Below, one piece after another: positions 6,991 to 14,288 of a stretch of 40,337 nt of DNA. The notes under the pieces were generated by a model, which saw only the letters and a program-made list of their open reading frames with translations, was not told where the DNA came from and did no database searches. How positions within the stretch are numbered: the first letter of the stretch is position 1; every line of letters begins with the position of its first letter. The stretch is from Fimenecus sp045631225 (lineage in GTDB: Bacteria; Bacillota; Clostridia; Oscillospirales; Acutalibacteraceae), in NCBI GenBank assembly GCA_045631225.1, contig JAZQUG010000041.1, positions 1 through 40,337 of the forward strand. The letters run 5' to 3'. A program made the translations under genes and the position numbers.

Positions 6991-8520
6991 TTACCAAGCC
7001 ATATCGTCTTCAAAATCAAGAAGAGAAGCATCAAGTGGCTCTTCCTGTAAAACTGTCTGCATATATTTGTTTACCTGGTCACGCATTTCTCGTCTTGAAA
7101 TTGTTCGTGGGTCCATAAGGTCCTGTTTAACCCAGATAAAGTTAATATCTCTTTCTCTTGCCTGGTCATCAAAAATACCTGTAAGACCGTCCATACCTTT
7201 ACAAGAAATCTGGTCATACATAATAACTGTATCAGCATTGTATTCGTCAACGATTCTCCAGAGCTCGTCAACAACGTTCTGATAACCACCCTTAGTGTGT
7301 TTTCTCATAATTGAACGCTGATAAGTTTTTGCAAGGTCTTTAAGTGATTCTTCTTTGTCTTCTGTGTTAATAGGGAGGTATGAAATCATTGTTTCCATAT
7401 CCATAACAACGTTAACACCCCAACAGTTTTCAAGCCAGTTAGCAAAGCTTGTATAGTAGTTAGCAGGACAAGACCAGACAACTGCTCTGTGTCTCATTTC
7501 TTTAGAAACAGGAGTTTTCTTTTCGTATGCCTTCATCATAATCTTGTTTACTTTTTTATCAACCTTGAGGAATCTTTCGTTTGTACCACCTGAAAGGTTG
7601 AAATAGAAAATTCTGTAAAGCCAGAAGCAAGCACCTGTCATCTGTGGGTATTCCGTTCTGTTAATATCCCATTTCTGTAATTCATATTCAAGCTGTTCAT
7701 TGTATTGTTTCATTCTCTTGAAATATGCATCCCAGTCAAATTTTTCACCAGTCTGTTTTTCGATGAATTCAATAAGTGCCTTAATTTCGTCAACACCATA
7801 TTCCTGAACATCCTCACCATTATAACGAAGAGGAATACCGAAACAATGAGTTGGTAACTGTAATCTTCTGTCAAGGAAAGATGAGTTCATAATGGAACCG
7901 TCACATGGCATATTTGTACCAATCATACAACAACCCATTTTAGGGTAATCGTCTTCAATAGCAACACCTGCTTCAGCACTCGGAAGAGGGCAAACGTCAG
8001 CAGGAACACCAAAGCTTTCAACAACCTCAAGGTATGGAGGTGTAATCTGCTGGTCAACCATTGATGATAAGAAAATCGGTAAAGTCTGTAATGGTACAGG
8101 AATAAGATTAGGAAAACCTGTAAAGATTTCGTTAGGAACAATTTCATCCATCAGAACAATTTTCTTTGAAATCTTGTTATTCGGATTTATTTTTTCATCA
8201 GCCTTTAATGATAAGTTAATCAAATCTGTTGTATGCTTAACAATCATATTGTAGTGAAGATGAGCCATACGAAGCTGAGGACCACGAAGACCTGCAACAT
8301 GTCGGTCAATAAATGAAGGAGCTGTAAGATAAGATGCCATCCAACGGTATCTCCATATGCCTTTTACTGTTGAAACAGGAGCTTTAAGAACCATTTTAAT
8401 CATATCTTTCCAGTTGACAAGCCAACGGTAGTAGTCATACATGGTGTCTTTAAAGCCACGCCATTCTCTGTGCTTTAATAAGGCAGTATGCTCTGTATAG
8501 AGCTTACCATAATTATCCAT
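6991..8520 (-). CDS. 2-hydroxyacyl-CoA dehydratase / double-cubane protein family, large subunit
   Basis: A 509-residue member of the HgdB-fold superfamily that holds an iron-sulfur cluster and receives electrons from the activase. Candidate cluster ligands are C177 (DVCPLPSAEAG), C206 (NMPCDGS) and C440 (QISCKGMDG), the usual spacing for three Cys per subunit; further cysteines occur at 197, 198, 226, 298, 351 and 366. The N-terminal 110 residues (WRGFKDTMYDYYRWLVNWKDM) form an extension typical of alpha-type subunits. Its start overlaps the smaller subunit's stop by eight bases, indicating coupled synthesis of a heterodimer. The substrate cannot be read from sequence; no CoA-transferase, racemase, dehydrogenase or Etf gene is adjacent, unlike classical amino-acid fermentation clusters. 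Confidence 0.88.
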   Translation of the reverse strand: MDNYGKLYTEHTALLKHREWRGFKDTMYDYYRWLVNWKDMIKMVLKAPVSTVKGIWRYRWMASYLTAPSFIDRHVAGLRGPQLRMAHLHYNMIVKHTTDLINLSLKADEKINPNNKISKKIVLMDEIVPNEIFTGFPNLIPVPLQTLPIFLSSMVDQQITPPYLEVVESFGVPADVCPLPSAEAGVAIEDDYPKMGCCMIGTNMPCDGSIMNSSFLDRRLQLPTHCFGIPLRYNGEDVQEYGVDEIKALIEFIEKQTGEKFDWDAYFKRMKQYNEQLEYELQKWDINRTEYPQMTGACFWLYRIFYFNLSGGTNERFLKVDKKVNKIMMKAYEKKTPVSKEMRHRAVVWSCPANYYTSFANWLENCWGVNVVMDMETMISYLPINTEDKEESLKDLAKTYQRSIMRKHTKGGYQNVVDELWRIVDEYNADTVIMYDQISCKGMDGLTGIFDDQARERDINFIWVKQDLMDPRTISRREMRDQVNKYMQTVLQEEPLDASLLDFEDDMAW

Positions 8521-9718
8521 TTTCTTTCATCTCCTTTGCTTTCTGAATTTTCTTGATTTCAAGACTTTCAACAAAAGCCTGAACTCGAGTCCGAAGCTGA
8601 CCTGATGCAGATGCTGTATATTGTCTGTCAACTGCAGCAGTCGGAACACCATAGTCACCACTCATAACATATGATGCAAGGGCACGCTCGTAACCCCAAT
8701 ATTCACAGAATTTAATCTGTTCATACATAACACCGTCAGCGTTATACTCATCCACAAGCTGTTTTACATAATCACGTCTTTCCTGAACCTTTTCGTGACT
8801 CATATATCTTGGACATTGACTTGTTTTCATATAATGAAGAGCAATCTGAGTAAGAACATCATCTTCATCATTGAGAATGATTTCTTCTCTGCCCGGCATT
8901 GAACCAAAGCAGAATCTGTCAGCAACAACCAAAGCACCGCTGTCTTCAATAAGCTTTGTAAAGTCAGGGTCGTCCATTTCAGAGCCTACAACGACAATTT
9001 TTGCACGATAATTCTTTTTCTGGTCTGGTTCTCTTGTCTTTAATTCTTCAGCAGTTTCACGAAGCTTGTCAAGAATTAAGTATTTTGGACAACAGTATGT
9101 AGCAACACAAAGAACGTGGAATTCATATCCAGTAATTCTTGGGTTTTCTTCTTTTCTGTATTCACCGATTTCAGTGATAAGACGGCAGATTTCGTTGTGT
9201 TCTTCAACAGCTTTTCTTAACGCTTCATCACTTGTATCTATTCCGTAAACCTCGTTGAGTTTATCAAGCACCTTTAATCTTAACTGATTTGCATAGTGCT
9301 TGACAGTATGCTTTTCAATTTTGAAAGGTGAGTCCACGAAGGTTACAAAGAACTTGTCGTTAGGAACAAGGTTGAGTAATTCAAAATGCTCATAACAACG
9401 GTTCATTTCTGAACAGGTTTCAGCACCGATAAGAGCAGATAAGAAATTGTAACCGCCTTCAATACCTCTTTCAAGTAACGCCTTTGAATATCCACAGACA
9501 AAGGAGCTCATATAATATGTAGCAATATCCATTGAGCCTGTTCGTGGTGCACGAAGTCTTACTGAAAAACAATTATCAAGATTGAGTAATACCTCAGGAA
9601 TATGATAGCAAGTGTAAGCAATAGCAAGTTTACCATCATTTGTAGCCTGTTTTACAAGGTCATTGTTTGCCTCTTGTAGCAGGTTTTCAAAATAAATTAA
9701 ATGCTTTAAATCTTTCAT
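8513..9718 (-). CDS. 2-hydroxyacyl-CoA dehydratase / double-cubane protein family, small subunit
   Basis: A 401-residue HgdB-like partner of the downstream large subunit. Candidate cluster cysteines are C37 (YTCYHIPE, the conserved first position), C75 or C102, and the C-terminal Cys in QIKFCEYWGYER, a strong family motif. The closing segment YTASASGQLRTRVQAFVESLE is the characteristic C-terminal helix. Its ATG follows the CooC-like stop with no gap, behind only a weak GGGG ribosome-binding site, suggesting translation coupled to the ATPase gene. Classical HgdB/HadC proteins are about 370-390 residues, so this is slightly long. A homodimer-forming reductase such as the double-cubane protein has a single subunit type; two unequal subunits here favour a heterodimeric dehydratase-like enzyme. 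Confidence 0.88.
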   Translation of the reverse strand: MKDLKHLIYFENLLQEANNDLVKQATNDGKLAIAYTCYHIPEVLLNLDNCFSVRLRAPRTGSMDIATYYMSSFVCGYSKALLERGIEGGYNFLSALIGAETCSEMNRCYEHFELLNLVPNDKFFVTFVDSPFKIEKHTVKHYANQLRLKVLDKLNEVYGIDTSDEALRKAVEEHNEICRLITEIGEYRKEENPRITGYEFHVLCVATYCCPKYLILDKLRETAEELKTREPDQKKNYRAKIVVVGSEMDDPDFTKLIEDSGALVVADRFCFGSMPGREEIILNDEDDVLTQIALHYMKTSQCPRYMSHEKVQERRDYVKQLVDEYNADGVMYEQIKFCEYWGYERALASYVMSGDYGVPTAAVDRQYTASASGQLRTRVQAFVESLEIKKIQKAKEMKENG

Positions 9719-10483
9719 TTATATAACCCCAATTTCATTAAGTGCTTTTTTAACACCATTTACCACATTTGATTCAGCAGGGAGATTAAATATGTTTTCA
9801 CCCTTGATATCAAAAACAGACAAGTTCTTATCATCCTCAATGAAGCTGAGAACAGGAATACCGTTTGTGTCAATGTAATCCTTAAGACTTACATCAGCCA
9901 TACGATTAATGATTACACCAATCTTTTCATACATAACAAGCTCATCAGCAACATTTTTAATTGTGTTTATAACCTGACAACCTTTTTTACTCGGGTCAGT
10001 AATGAGAAGCAGGTGAGTAACCTTTTCCATAACACGACGGTTAATCTGCTCAATTCCTGCTTCACCATCAATTACAACATAATCAAACTCGTTTGAAAGA
10101 ATTGAAATAACTTCCTTTAAATAAGAGTTAATTTTACAATAACATCCTGCAGTTTCAGGACGACCGACTGCAATAAATGAATATCCGTCAGTTTCAACGA
10201 GTGCATCAAAAATTCTGTATTTAGCTTCACCTAAAAGCTCAATTGCAGTTCTCGTATCTCCATCATCAACAGATGCGATAATCTCTTTTCTTATGTCATC
10301 AATAGTCATTTTTACATCAATACCCAAAGCAGTTGAAAGACCAACAGCAGGGTCAGCATCAATGGCTAAAATCTTCTTGTCAGGATATTTTTCAACAAGA
10401 CATCTGACAATAGTTGCAGAAAGAGAAGTCTTACCAACTCCGCCTTTACCTGCGACAGCAATAATAGTTGCTTTTCTTTCCAT
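9719..10483 (-). CDS. CooC-like P-loop ATPase (metallocluster maturation type)
   Basis: A 254-residue SIMIBI-class ATPase of the MinD/NifH/CooC group. The deviant Walker A GKGGVGKTS is at residues 12-20 with DADPA at 42-46, and the CooC hallmark GRPETAGCYCKIN places C114-x-C116 in the position where CooC dimers bind nickel or an Fe-S/metal centre. CooC inserts nickel into CO dehydrogenase, but no CO dehydrogenase gene is visible in the window; the next genes are the two double-cubane subunits. Inference: it matures or reduces a metallocentre in this system, or serves the ACS-like protein at the operon end. It lies 37 bp after the TRIC-type gene, with AAAGGAT as ribosome-binding site. Confidence 0.85.
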   Translation of the reverse strand: MERKATIIAVAGKGGVGKTSLSATIVRCLVEKYPDKKILAIDADPAVGLSTALGIDVKMTIDDIRKEIIASVDDGDTRTAIELLGEAKYRIFDALVETDGYSFIAVGRPETAGCYCKINSYLKEVISILSNEFDYVVIDGEAGIEQINRRVMEKVTHLLLITDPSKKGCQVINTIKNVADELVMYEKIGVIINRMADVSLKDYIDTNGIPVLSFIEDDKNLSVFDIKGENIFNLPAESNVVNGVKKALNEIGVI

Positions 10484-10520
10484 ATAATTTCCATATCCTT
10501 TCGGCTACAACGTTGTCTGA

Positions 10521-11171
10521 TTATTTAATTGCTATCGGCATATTCCACTTAAATGTCATAGCAAGAATTCTTAAAATAAATGTTACCGCAAAACCTAAAA
10601 TGAGTGCAAGTTCATCCGTAATATGTAAAGCACCGGCATAAATATGAAGAATATAATAAACAGATGAACCTGCTAACGCTGCGATAGCATAAATCCTCTT
10701 AACAAGAACAAACGGAGTGTTGTTTGTAAGAACATCACGCAACATACCACCACAGATACCTGTCAAAAGTCCACAGGTGATGCTTATAAGAGCATCATCA
10801 GTATGTCCGTGGTCAAAAGCAACCTTAACACCCATAACAGCAAAGATACCAAGACCTAATGCGTCGAAAACATCATTGATATGTTCAATTTTCAATTCGT
10901 TTTCAAGATATGTGTGGCTGAACTTCCTTGCAAATAAAAATACGATAGTAGCAATAACAGCAGAAATGATAATGTATGATTTCATGCTGAAAAAAGCAGG
11001 AGGTGAAAAGCTTAAAACAACATCTCTCGTAAGTCCACCACCAAGGGTTGTTATAATTGCAAGAAGAACAACACCAAAATAGTCAGTTTTTCTTCTGATT
11101 GCAATCATTGCACCTGAAATTGAAAAGGCGATAACACCAAGAACCTCAAGGATAGTAGAGAATAATTCCAT
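10521..11171 (-). CDS. TRIC-type cation channel family protein (UPF0126)
   Basis: A 216-residue membrane protein with about seven hydrophobic helices arranged as two repeats. Each repeat carries the UPF0126 glycine-rich hallmark: TTLGGGLTRDVVL near residue 40 and TGICGGMLRDVLTN near residue 125. Bacterial TRIC homologues are potassium-selective trimeric channels. ATG 11171 is preferred because GGAGG lies 8 bases upstream; a start five codons earlier would place the ribosome-binding site inside the gene. It is the promoter-proximal gene of the minus-strand run leading into the CooC/double-cubane genes, with no terminator between, so co-transcription is likely though a functional link is not established. 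Confidence 0.9.
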   Translation of the reverse strand: MELFSTILEVLGVIAFSISGAMIAIRRKTDYFGVVLLAIITTLGGGLTRDVVLSFSPPAFFSMKSYIIISAVIATIVFLFARKFSHTYLENELKIEHINDVFDALGLGIFAVMGVKVAFDHGHTDDALISITCGLLTGICGGMLRDVLTNNTPFVLVKRIYAIAALAGSSVYYILHIYAGALHITDELALILGFAVTFILRILAMTFKWNMPIAIK

Positions 11172-11201
11172 ACATCCAACCTCCACATCATAATTGTTAT
11201 A

Positions 11202-11230
11202 ATTTTAACATAAAACAAAATAATAGTAAA
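11202..11230 (-). promoter_or_regulatory. Likely extended -10 promoter of the TRIC/CooC/double-cubane operon
   Basis: Minus strand TTTACT (11225-11230), 17 bp, TAAAAT (11202-11207), with the extended TGT just before the -10 box; about 31 bp upstream of the TRIC start codon. Confidence 0.6.
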
Positions 11231-11325
11231 GTGTTTAATAAATAATAAAATATATAATAAAACATATAATTTTAATAATTAATTAAATCGGAGTTTGTGT
11301 GGCTCTTTTATTTGGAAATGCAACC

Positions 11326-11470
11326 TTGTAGGGGACGACGACTCGGCGTCCCGTTCTCGGTTTATCAGTACACTTGGTTCGTGCTGCCGAGGGTGCGGGT
11401 GTCCGGTGGACACCTCTGCGAAGCAGAAGCACCGACCGAGCCGGCAGGTGAGACCCGTCAGCCCCTACAA
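11326..11470. repeat. GC-rich palindromic element with 65-bp core copy 2 (TTGTAGGGG-flanked)
   Basis: A 145-bp element with perfect 9-bp terminal inverted repeats TTGTAGGGG (11326-11334) and CCCCTACAA (11462-11470). It contains the 65-bp core in reverse orientation at 11390-11454 plus an unrelated left arm (11335-11389). No coding content. Confidence 0.78.
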
Positions 11471-11510
11471 TTCATCCAATAATTTCTGTTCGACAAATTA
11501 TAATTTGCAA

Positions 11511-11542
11511 AACAAAAGGCGAGGTTATTACAAAACCCCGCC
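11511..11542 (-). terminator. Intrinsic terminator of bofA
   Basis: Minus-strand stem GGCGGGGTT/AACCTCGCC with a 7-base loop, followed by TTTTGTTTT; 19 bp beyond the bofA stop. Confidence 0.8.
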
Positions 11543-11560
11543 ATCTCAAATTTTACCTTT

Positions 11561-11824
11561 TTACACCATAAACCCATCACATAACAGCATCATAATAACA
11601 CCTGAAACGCCGCCGACAGATGACACGCCGATTGTCCAACCATTTATAGGAATATGTATTGAAATATACTGTCCTATTAAATTAACAGCAAATAATGCAC
11701 ATACACCCTGAAGCACGGTTAAAAAGAGAACAGTAAAAAATCTTTTTGATTTAATCATTGATATAAAAATAAACAAAACATATATGGCAAATATAATTCC
11801 CAAAAACACTTTTGCACTTTGCAT
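11561..11824 (-). CDS. bofA: Pro-sigmaK processing inhibitor BofA family protein
   Basis: An 87-residue, two- or three-helix membrane protein. The C-terminal half has the BofA pattern: AVNLIGQYISIHIPINGWTIG, in which NLIG and IPIN are the conserved parts, then VGGVSGVIMMLLCDGFMV. In Bacillus BofA holds the SpoIVFB protease inactive until the forespore signal arrives; many Clostridia keep a BofA homologue even when pro-sigmaK processing differs, so the exact role here is uncertain. AGGAGG lies 7 bases upstream of the ATG. Monocistronic, with its own terminator. Confidence 0.85.
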   Translation of the reverse strand: MQSAKVFLGIIFAIYVLFIFISMIKSKRFFTVLFLTVLQGVCALFAVNLIGQYISIHIPINGWTIGVSSVGGVSGVIMMLLCDGFMV

Positions 11825-11933
11825 TTAATTTCCTCCTATGAATAACTTGTCAATTAAATTTTTATTATTTTTTTGCTTAAAATATTCGTTGTAAGAATAT
11901 ATTTTTATAATTACGAATTTAAGGAGGATTATT

Positions 11934-12107
11934 ATGTGTGAAACAAAATTTACCTATGAGCAATTTTGCACTTATTATGACAAAAATGTTATTTTACAAG
12001 AAATTATCAGCAGTGACGGAACAAAAAAGGTTGTTTGTACAAATACAAAATGTATGAATAGTGAGAAAGGTTGCAAAAACAAATTAAGAGTATTGACCGA
12101 ACAGTAA
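11934..12107 (+). CDS. Small Cys-rich protein, 57 residues, function unknown
   Basis: A short gene reading MCETKFTYEQFCTYYD at the start and ending KNKLRVLTEQ. It has a perfect AAGGAGG ribosome-binding site 8 bases before the ATG, which is the main reason for believing it. Five cysteines at 2, 12, 35, 40 and 47 (VCTNTKC, KGC) could bind zinc or form disulfides. No transmembrane segment. It is divergent from bofA. I recognise no family; it may be a small metal-binding or regulatory protein. Confidence 0.65.
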   Translation: MCETKFTYEQFCTYYDKNVILQEIISSDGTKKVVCTNTKCMNSEKGCKNKLRVLTEQ

Positions 12108-12174
12108 AAAATATGTATAATAATATCACCAAATAGCATATTACTTAATTTTTTATATATTTAGCGGTGATTTT

Positions 12175-12843
12175 ATGCATAAAATTGTTGATTCGGTTTA
12201 CGACATCATCGCATTCTCAAATGGTATCATCTTTACTCAGAAAACTGTTCTTGATAACGGTGCTGTAAAAGTTAATTTTTTCGGATATGATATAAAAAGA
12301 ATGCAGAATACTCCTGTTACCAAAAGTGTTTATCTTCTTAACAAATTTGGTGCAGAATATAAAAAAATAGCTGAACAATTAGGAGATTATGTTTCCTGTG
12401 ATGCAGATTTAATGGCAAGTAAGCACTCTGTTGTTGTTTATGAAACAGGTGAAACAGGTATTTTCTCTCCTGAGGGTGAAATGATTTGGTCAAGTGACCT
12501 TATTTATCAGGGTAGTGAGATTAACGGAGTCGCTGTTGACGGTATGCAGTTCTGGAGTGTTGTCCCTGATAAAAACTGTGTTGTCTGTTATTCAATTGCA
12601 CACAAAAAATTCAGTATGAGAATCGGTTCGGCTGAATCAACATCTTTTCAGCATCCTGTTTCAATCTCAAAATATGACGATGAGCTTTTCATTTGTAATA
12701 CAGATTCAAGAAAGGTGAGAACTATAAATCTCAAGGATTTTTCTGTAAATGATTACAGAATTTTCGACGAACCTGTTTATAAATATCTTCGTTCCTGCGG
12801 TAAGGAAATTGTTGTGCTCCAGTCAGGCGTTTATGTTTTGTAA
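12175..12843 (+). CDS. Hypothetical protein, 222 residues, beta-rich
   Basis: No recognised family. The translation is rich in alternating hydrophobic strands with repeated VVYETGETGIFS / GVAVDGMQFWSVVPDKNCVVCYS / DDELFICNTDSRKVRTINL patterns, suggesting a partial beta-propeller or similar all-beta fold. No signal peptide or transmembrane helix. The start is preceded by GGTGAT, a modest ribosome-binding site. Codon use matches its neighbours. A hairpin just after the stop probably ends the transcript. It stands between a small Cys-rich gene and the DUF1292 gene; nothing in context indicates a role. Confidence 0.75.
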   Translation: MHKIVDSVYDIIAFSNGIIFTQKTVLDNGAVKVNFFGYDIKRMQNTPVTKSVYLLNKFGAEYKKIAEQLGDYVSCDADLMASKHSVVVYETGETGIFSPEGEMIWSSDLIYQGSEINGVAVDGMQFWSVVPDKNCVVCYSIAHKKFSMRIGSAESTSFQHPVSISKYDDELFICNTDSRKVRTINLKDFSVNDYRIFDEPVYKYLRSCGKEIVVLQSGVYVL

Positions 12844-12850
12844 TTTATTT

Positions 12851-12875
12851 GCCGTACTCAGTGTACGGCATTTTC
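12851..12875 (+). terminator. Probable intrinsic terminator after the beta-rich hypothetical gene
   Basis: Perfect stem GCCGTAC/GTACGGC (12851-12857, 12863-12869) followed by a short ATTTTC tract, 8 bp after the stop codon. Confidence 0.6.
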
Positions 12876-12887
12876 AATATTTAACAG

Positions 12888-12916
12888 TTGACTCGCAAAT
12901 AAAATTAATGTAAAAT
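12888..12916 (+). promoter_or_regulatory. Likely sigmaA promoter of the DUF1292 gene
   Basis: TTGACT (12888-12893), 17 bp, TAAAAT (12911-12916), about 32 bp before the start codon. Confidence 0.65.
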
Positions 12917-12947
12917 AATTAACAGAAAAGCAAAGGAGATTTTAAAG

Positions 12948-13244
12948 ATGAGTGAAGAATTTAATCCTGACCTTGTGTCAGTAATTGACGAAAATGGTGT
13001 AGAACACGTATTTGAAGAGCTTGACAGAATCGAAACAGATACTGCAAAATATGTTGCTCTTCTTCCTGTTTATGATGAAGCAGAAGAAATAATCGACGAC
13101 GATGGCGAGCTTATTATCCTTAAGGTTTGTGAAGAAGATGGTGAAACATATCTTGAACCTATTGAAGATGATAATGAGTTTAACGAAATTGGTAAAATTT
13201 TTGAGGAAAGATTGTCAGAATTATTCGCTTTTGATGAAGAATAA
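12948..13244 (+). CDS. DUF1292 (YrzB/UPF0473 family) acidic protein
   Basis: A 98-residue, highly acidic protein. VSVIDENGVEHVFEELDRIE at the start, then KYVALLPVYDEAEE, ELIILKVCEEDGE and a short helical tail match the DUF1292 layout of a small beta-rich domain with the conserved YVALLP core. The family is broadly kept in Firmicutes, often beside yrzL and yrrK; those genes are not present here. Molecular function is unknown. AAAGGAG lies 9 bases upstream of the ATG, and a promoter sits just before it. A structured RNA gene follows immediately, with its likely -35 box inside the last codons of this gene. Confidence 0.88.
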   Translation: MSEEFNPDLVSVIDENGVEHVFEELDRIETDTAKYVALLPVYDEAEEIIDDDGELIILKVCEEDGETYLEPIEDDNEFNEIGKIFEERLSELFAFDEE

Positions 13245-13261
13245 TTTAAAAAAATTATAAT
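13231..13261 (+). promoter_or_regulatory. Likely promoter of the structured RNA
   Basis: TTGATG (13231-13236) and TATAAT (13256-13261) with 19-bp spacing would start transcription at about 13268-13272, right at the 5' strand of the closing stem. Confidence 0.5.
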
Positions 13262-13270
13262 AAACTTATA

Positions 13271-13457
13271 TTACCCTGCGAAGCCCGATAACCATGGCAA
13301 ATATTAACCCAACACTCTTTAAAAGGGAGCTTGTACTCGATTTACGGGGAGCAGACCTCCCGTCTTATGACGGACGAAGGGAGCACAGAAGTAAACGGAG
13401 AGCACCCACCTGCTAACATGCAGGTTATTATTCGCCATAGACCGACTTTGTGGGGAA
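13271..13457 (+). ncRNA. ssrS: Structured non-coding RNA, probably 6S RNA (SsrS)
   Basis: A gene-free stretch with RNA-like features. The ends pair over ten positions, CCCTGCGAAG (13274-13283) with CTTTGTGGGG (13446-13455), including G-U pairs, and ATGGC/GCCAT extends the stem inward. Smaller hairpins lie inside (CCTGC-TAACAT-GCAGG near 13412-13427). The span of about 182 nt, the long rod with a large central loop, a TATAAT just upstream and a terminator downstream match 6S RNA, which mimics an open promoter and sequesters sigmaA RNA polymerase. The call rests on length, terminal stem and context; a covariance search was not run. There is no plausible ORF with a ribosome-binding site. Confidence 0.5.
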
Positions 13458-13464
13458 CTGTTTT

Positions 13465-13492
13465 GAAGTAATAGTGAAGAAGTAATAGTGAA
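13465..13492 (+). repeat. Two perfect tandem 14-bp copies in the tail of the structured RNA
   Basis: GAAGTAATAGTGAA occurs at 13465-13478 and again at 13479-13492, followed by a decayed partial copy. It lies between the closing stem of the RNA and its terminator. Confidence 0.75.
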
Positions 13493-13521
13493 GAGGTAAA
13501 GTAAATAGTGCACTAGCAGTA

Positions 13522-13553
13522 AACGGAGAATTGCGTCTCCGTTATTTTTTTTT
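13522..13553 (+). terminator. Strong intrinsic terminator after the structured RNA
   Basis: Stem AACGGAGA/TCTCCGTT with a 6-base loop, then A and about ten T. Confidence 0.85.
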
Positions 13554-13604
13554 GTTTAAAACAGCTTTTCTTTGTTAAAAATCATTTCGACAGGAGTGAT
13601 TTGG

Positions 13605-14213
13605 ATGAAAAAAACATTAAAAATTCAATTATCGGTTGCTTTGGCGTTAATAATCTGTTGTGTTGCTAATATAAGCGTATTTTCTAACCGGTGTGACAGT
13701 ATAAGAGATAAAATGTTAAGGATGCATGTTATTGCAAATTCAGATAGTGAAGAAGACCAGAAGTTAAAACTTAAAGTAAGAGATGCAGTTCTTACTATAG
13801 GTAAAGAAATTTTTGACGGTTCTGTAACCGCAGATGAGGCAGAACAAAGAATAGTACCGTATATTGATTTGATAGAAAAAACTGCAAAAGAAACAATTGC
13901 TGATGAGGGCTTTGACTATGATGTCAGGGTAACGGTTCAGGAGGAATACTTTAAGACAAGAGTATATGATAATTCCGTGACTCTACCGGCAGGTAATTAT
14001 ACAGCAGTAAAGGTTACAATAGGTGAGGGTAAAGGCAAAAACTGGTGGTGTATTATGTTCCCTCCTATGTGTCTTCCTGCTGCAGAAGCTGAATGTAGTA
14101 TGAGTGATGTTTTAAATTCAGATGAAAATCATATTGTATCCAATGGTGAAAAATATAAATTTAAGTTTAAGTTTGTAGAAATTTGTGAAGAATTTTTCAA
14201 AAAATTAAAATAA
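13605..14213 (+). CDS. spoIIR: Stage II sporulation protein R
   Basis: A 202-residue secreted signalling protein. In Bacillus it is made in the forespore under sigmaF and triggers SpoIIGA to process pro-sigmaE in the mother cell. The N-terminal membrane/signal segment KIQLSVALALIICCVANISVF is followed by the family motifs IRDKMLRMHVIANSDSEEDQ, LKLKVRDAVL, LPAGNYTAVKVTIGEGKGKNWWCIMFPPMC and LNSDENHIVS-like C-terminal residues. ATG 13605 is preferred over an upstream TTG because AGGAGTG precedes it by 6-8 bases. The protein supports a spore-forming host. It is monocistronic; a vegetative-type promoter for the next operon lies just after it. Confidence 0.93.
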   Translation: MKKTLKIQLSVALALIICCVANISVFSNRCDSIRDKMLRMHVIANSDSEEDQKLKLKVRDAVLTIGKEIFDGSVTADEAEQRIVPYIDLIEKTAKETIADEGFDYDVRVTVQEEYFKTRVYDNSVTLPAGNYTAVKVTIGEGKGKNWWCIMFPPMCLPAAEAECSMSDVLNSDENHIVSNGEKYKFKFKFVEICEEFFKKLK

Positions 14214-14216
14214 TAC

Positions 14217-14246
14217 TTTACAAGTGGCATTTTTGTTTGATAAACT
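14217..14246 (+). promoter_or_regulatory. Possible promoter of the GDPD - GH20 - Na/Pi operon
   Basis: TTTACA (14217-14222), 18 bp, TAAACT (14241-14246), about 42 bp before the GDPD start. Confidence 0.5.
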
Positions 14247-14288
14247 ATATGTGTTGAAGTTTTACCTTTTTATTAAGGAGGAAAATTA

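Larger units (their letters stand above)
11172..11560. other. Gene-free stretch between bofA and the TRIC/CooC operon
   Basis: These 389 bp hold the minus-strand promoter at 11202-11230, a TTGTAGGGG-bounded repeat element at 11326-11470 and the bofA terminator at 11511-11542. Open frames through the repeat on the plus strand are chance products of its GC-rich composition. Confidence 0.7.

Noticed and set aside
11295..11711. Plus-strand ORFs through the repeat upstream of the TRIC gene
   Set aside because: They run through the GC-rich palindromic element and antisense to bofA, lack a good start, and have low-information composition.
13319..13513. Minus-strand ORF across the structured RNA
   Set aside because: No ribosome-binding site, runs through the tandem 14-bp repeat, and the region has strong RNA pairing and a plus-strand promoter and terminator.
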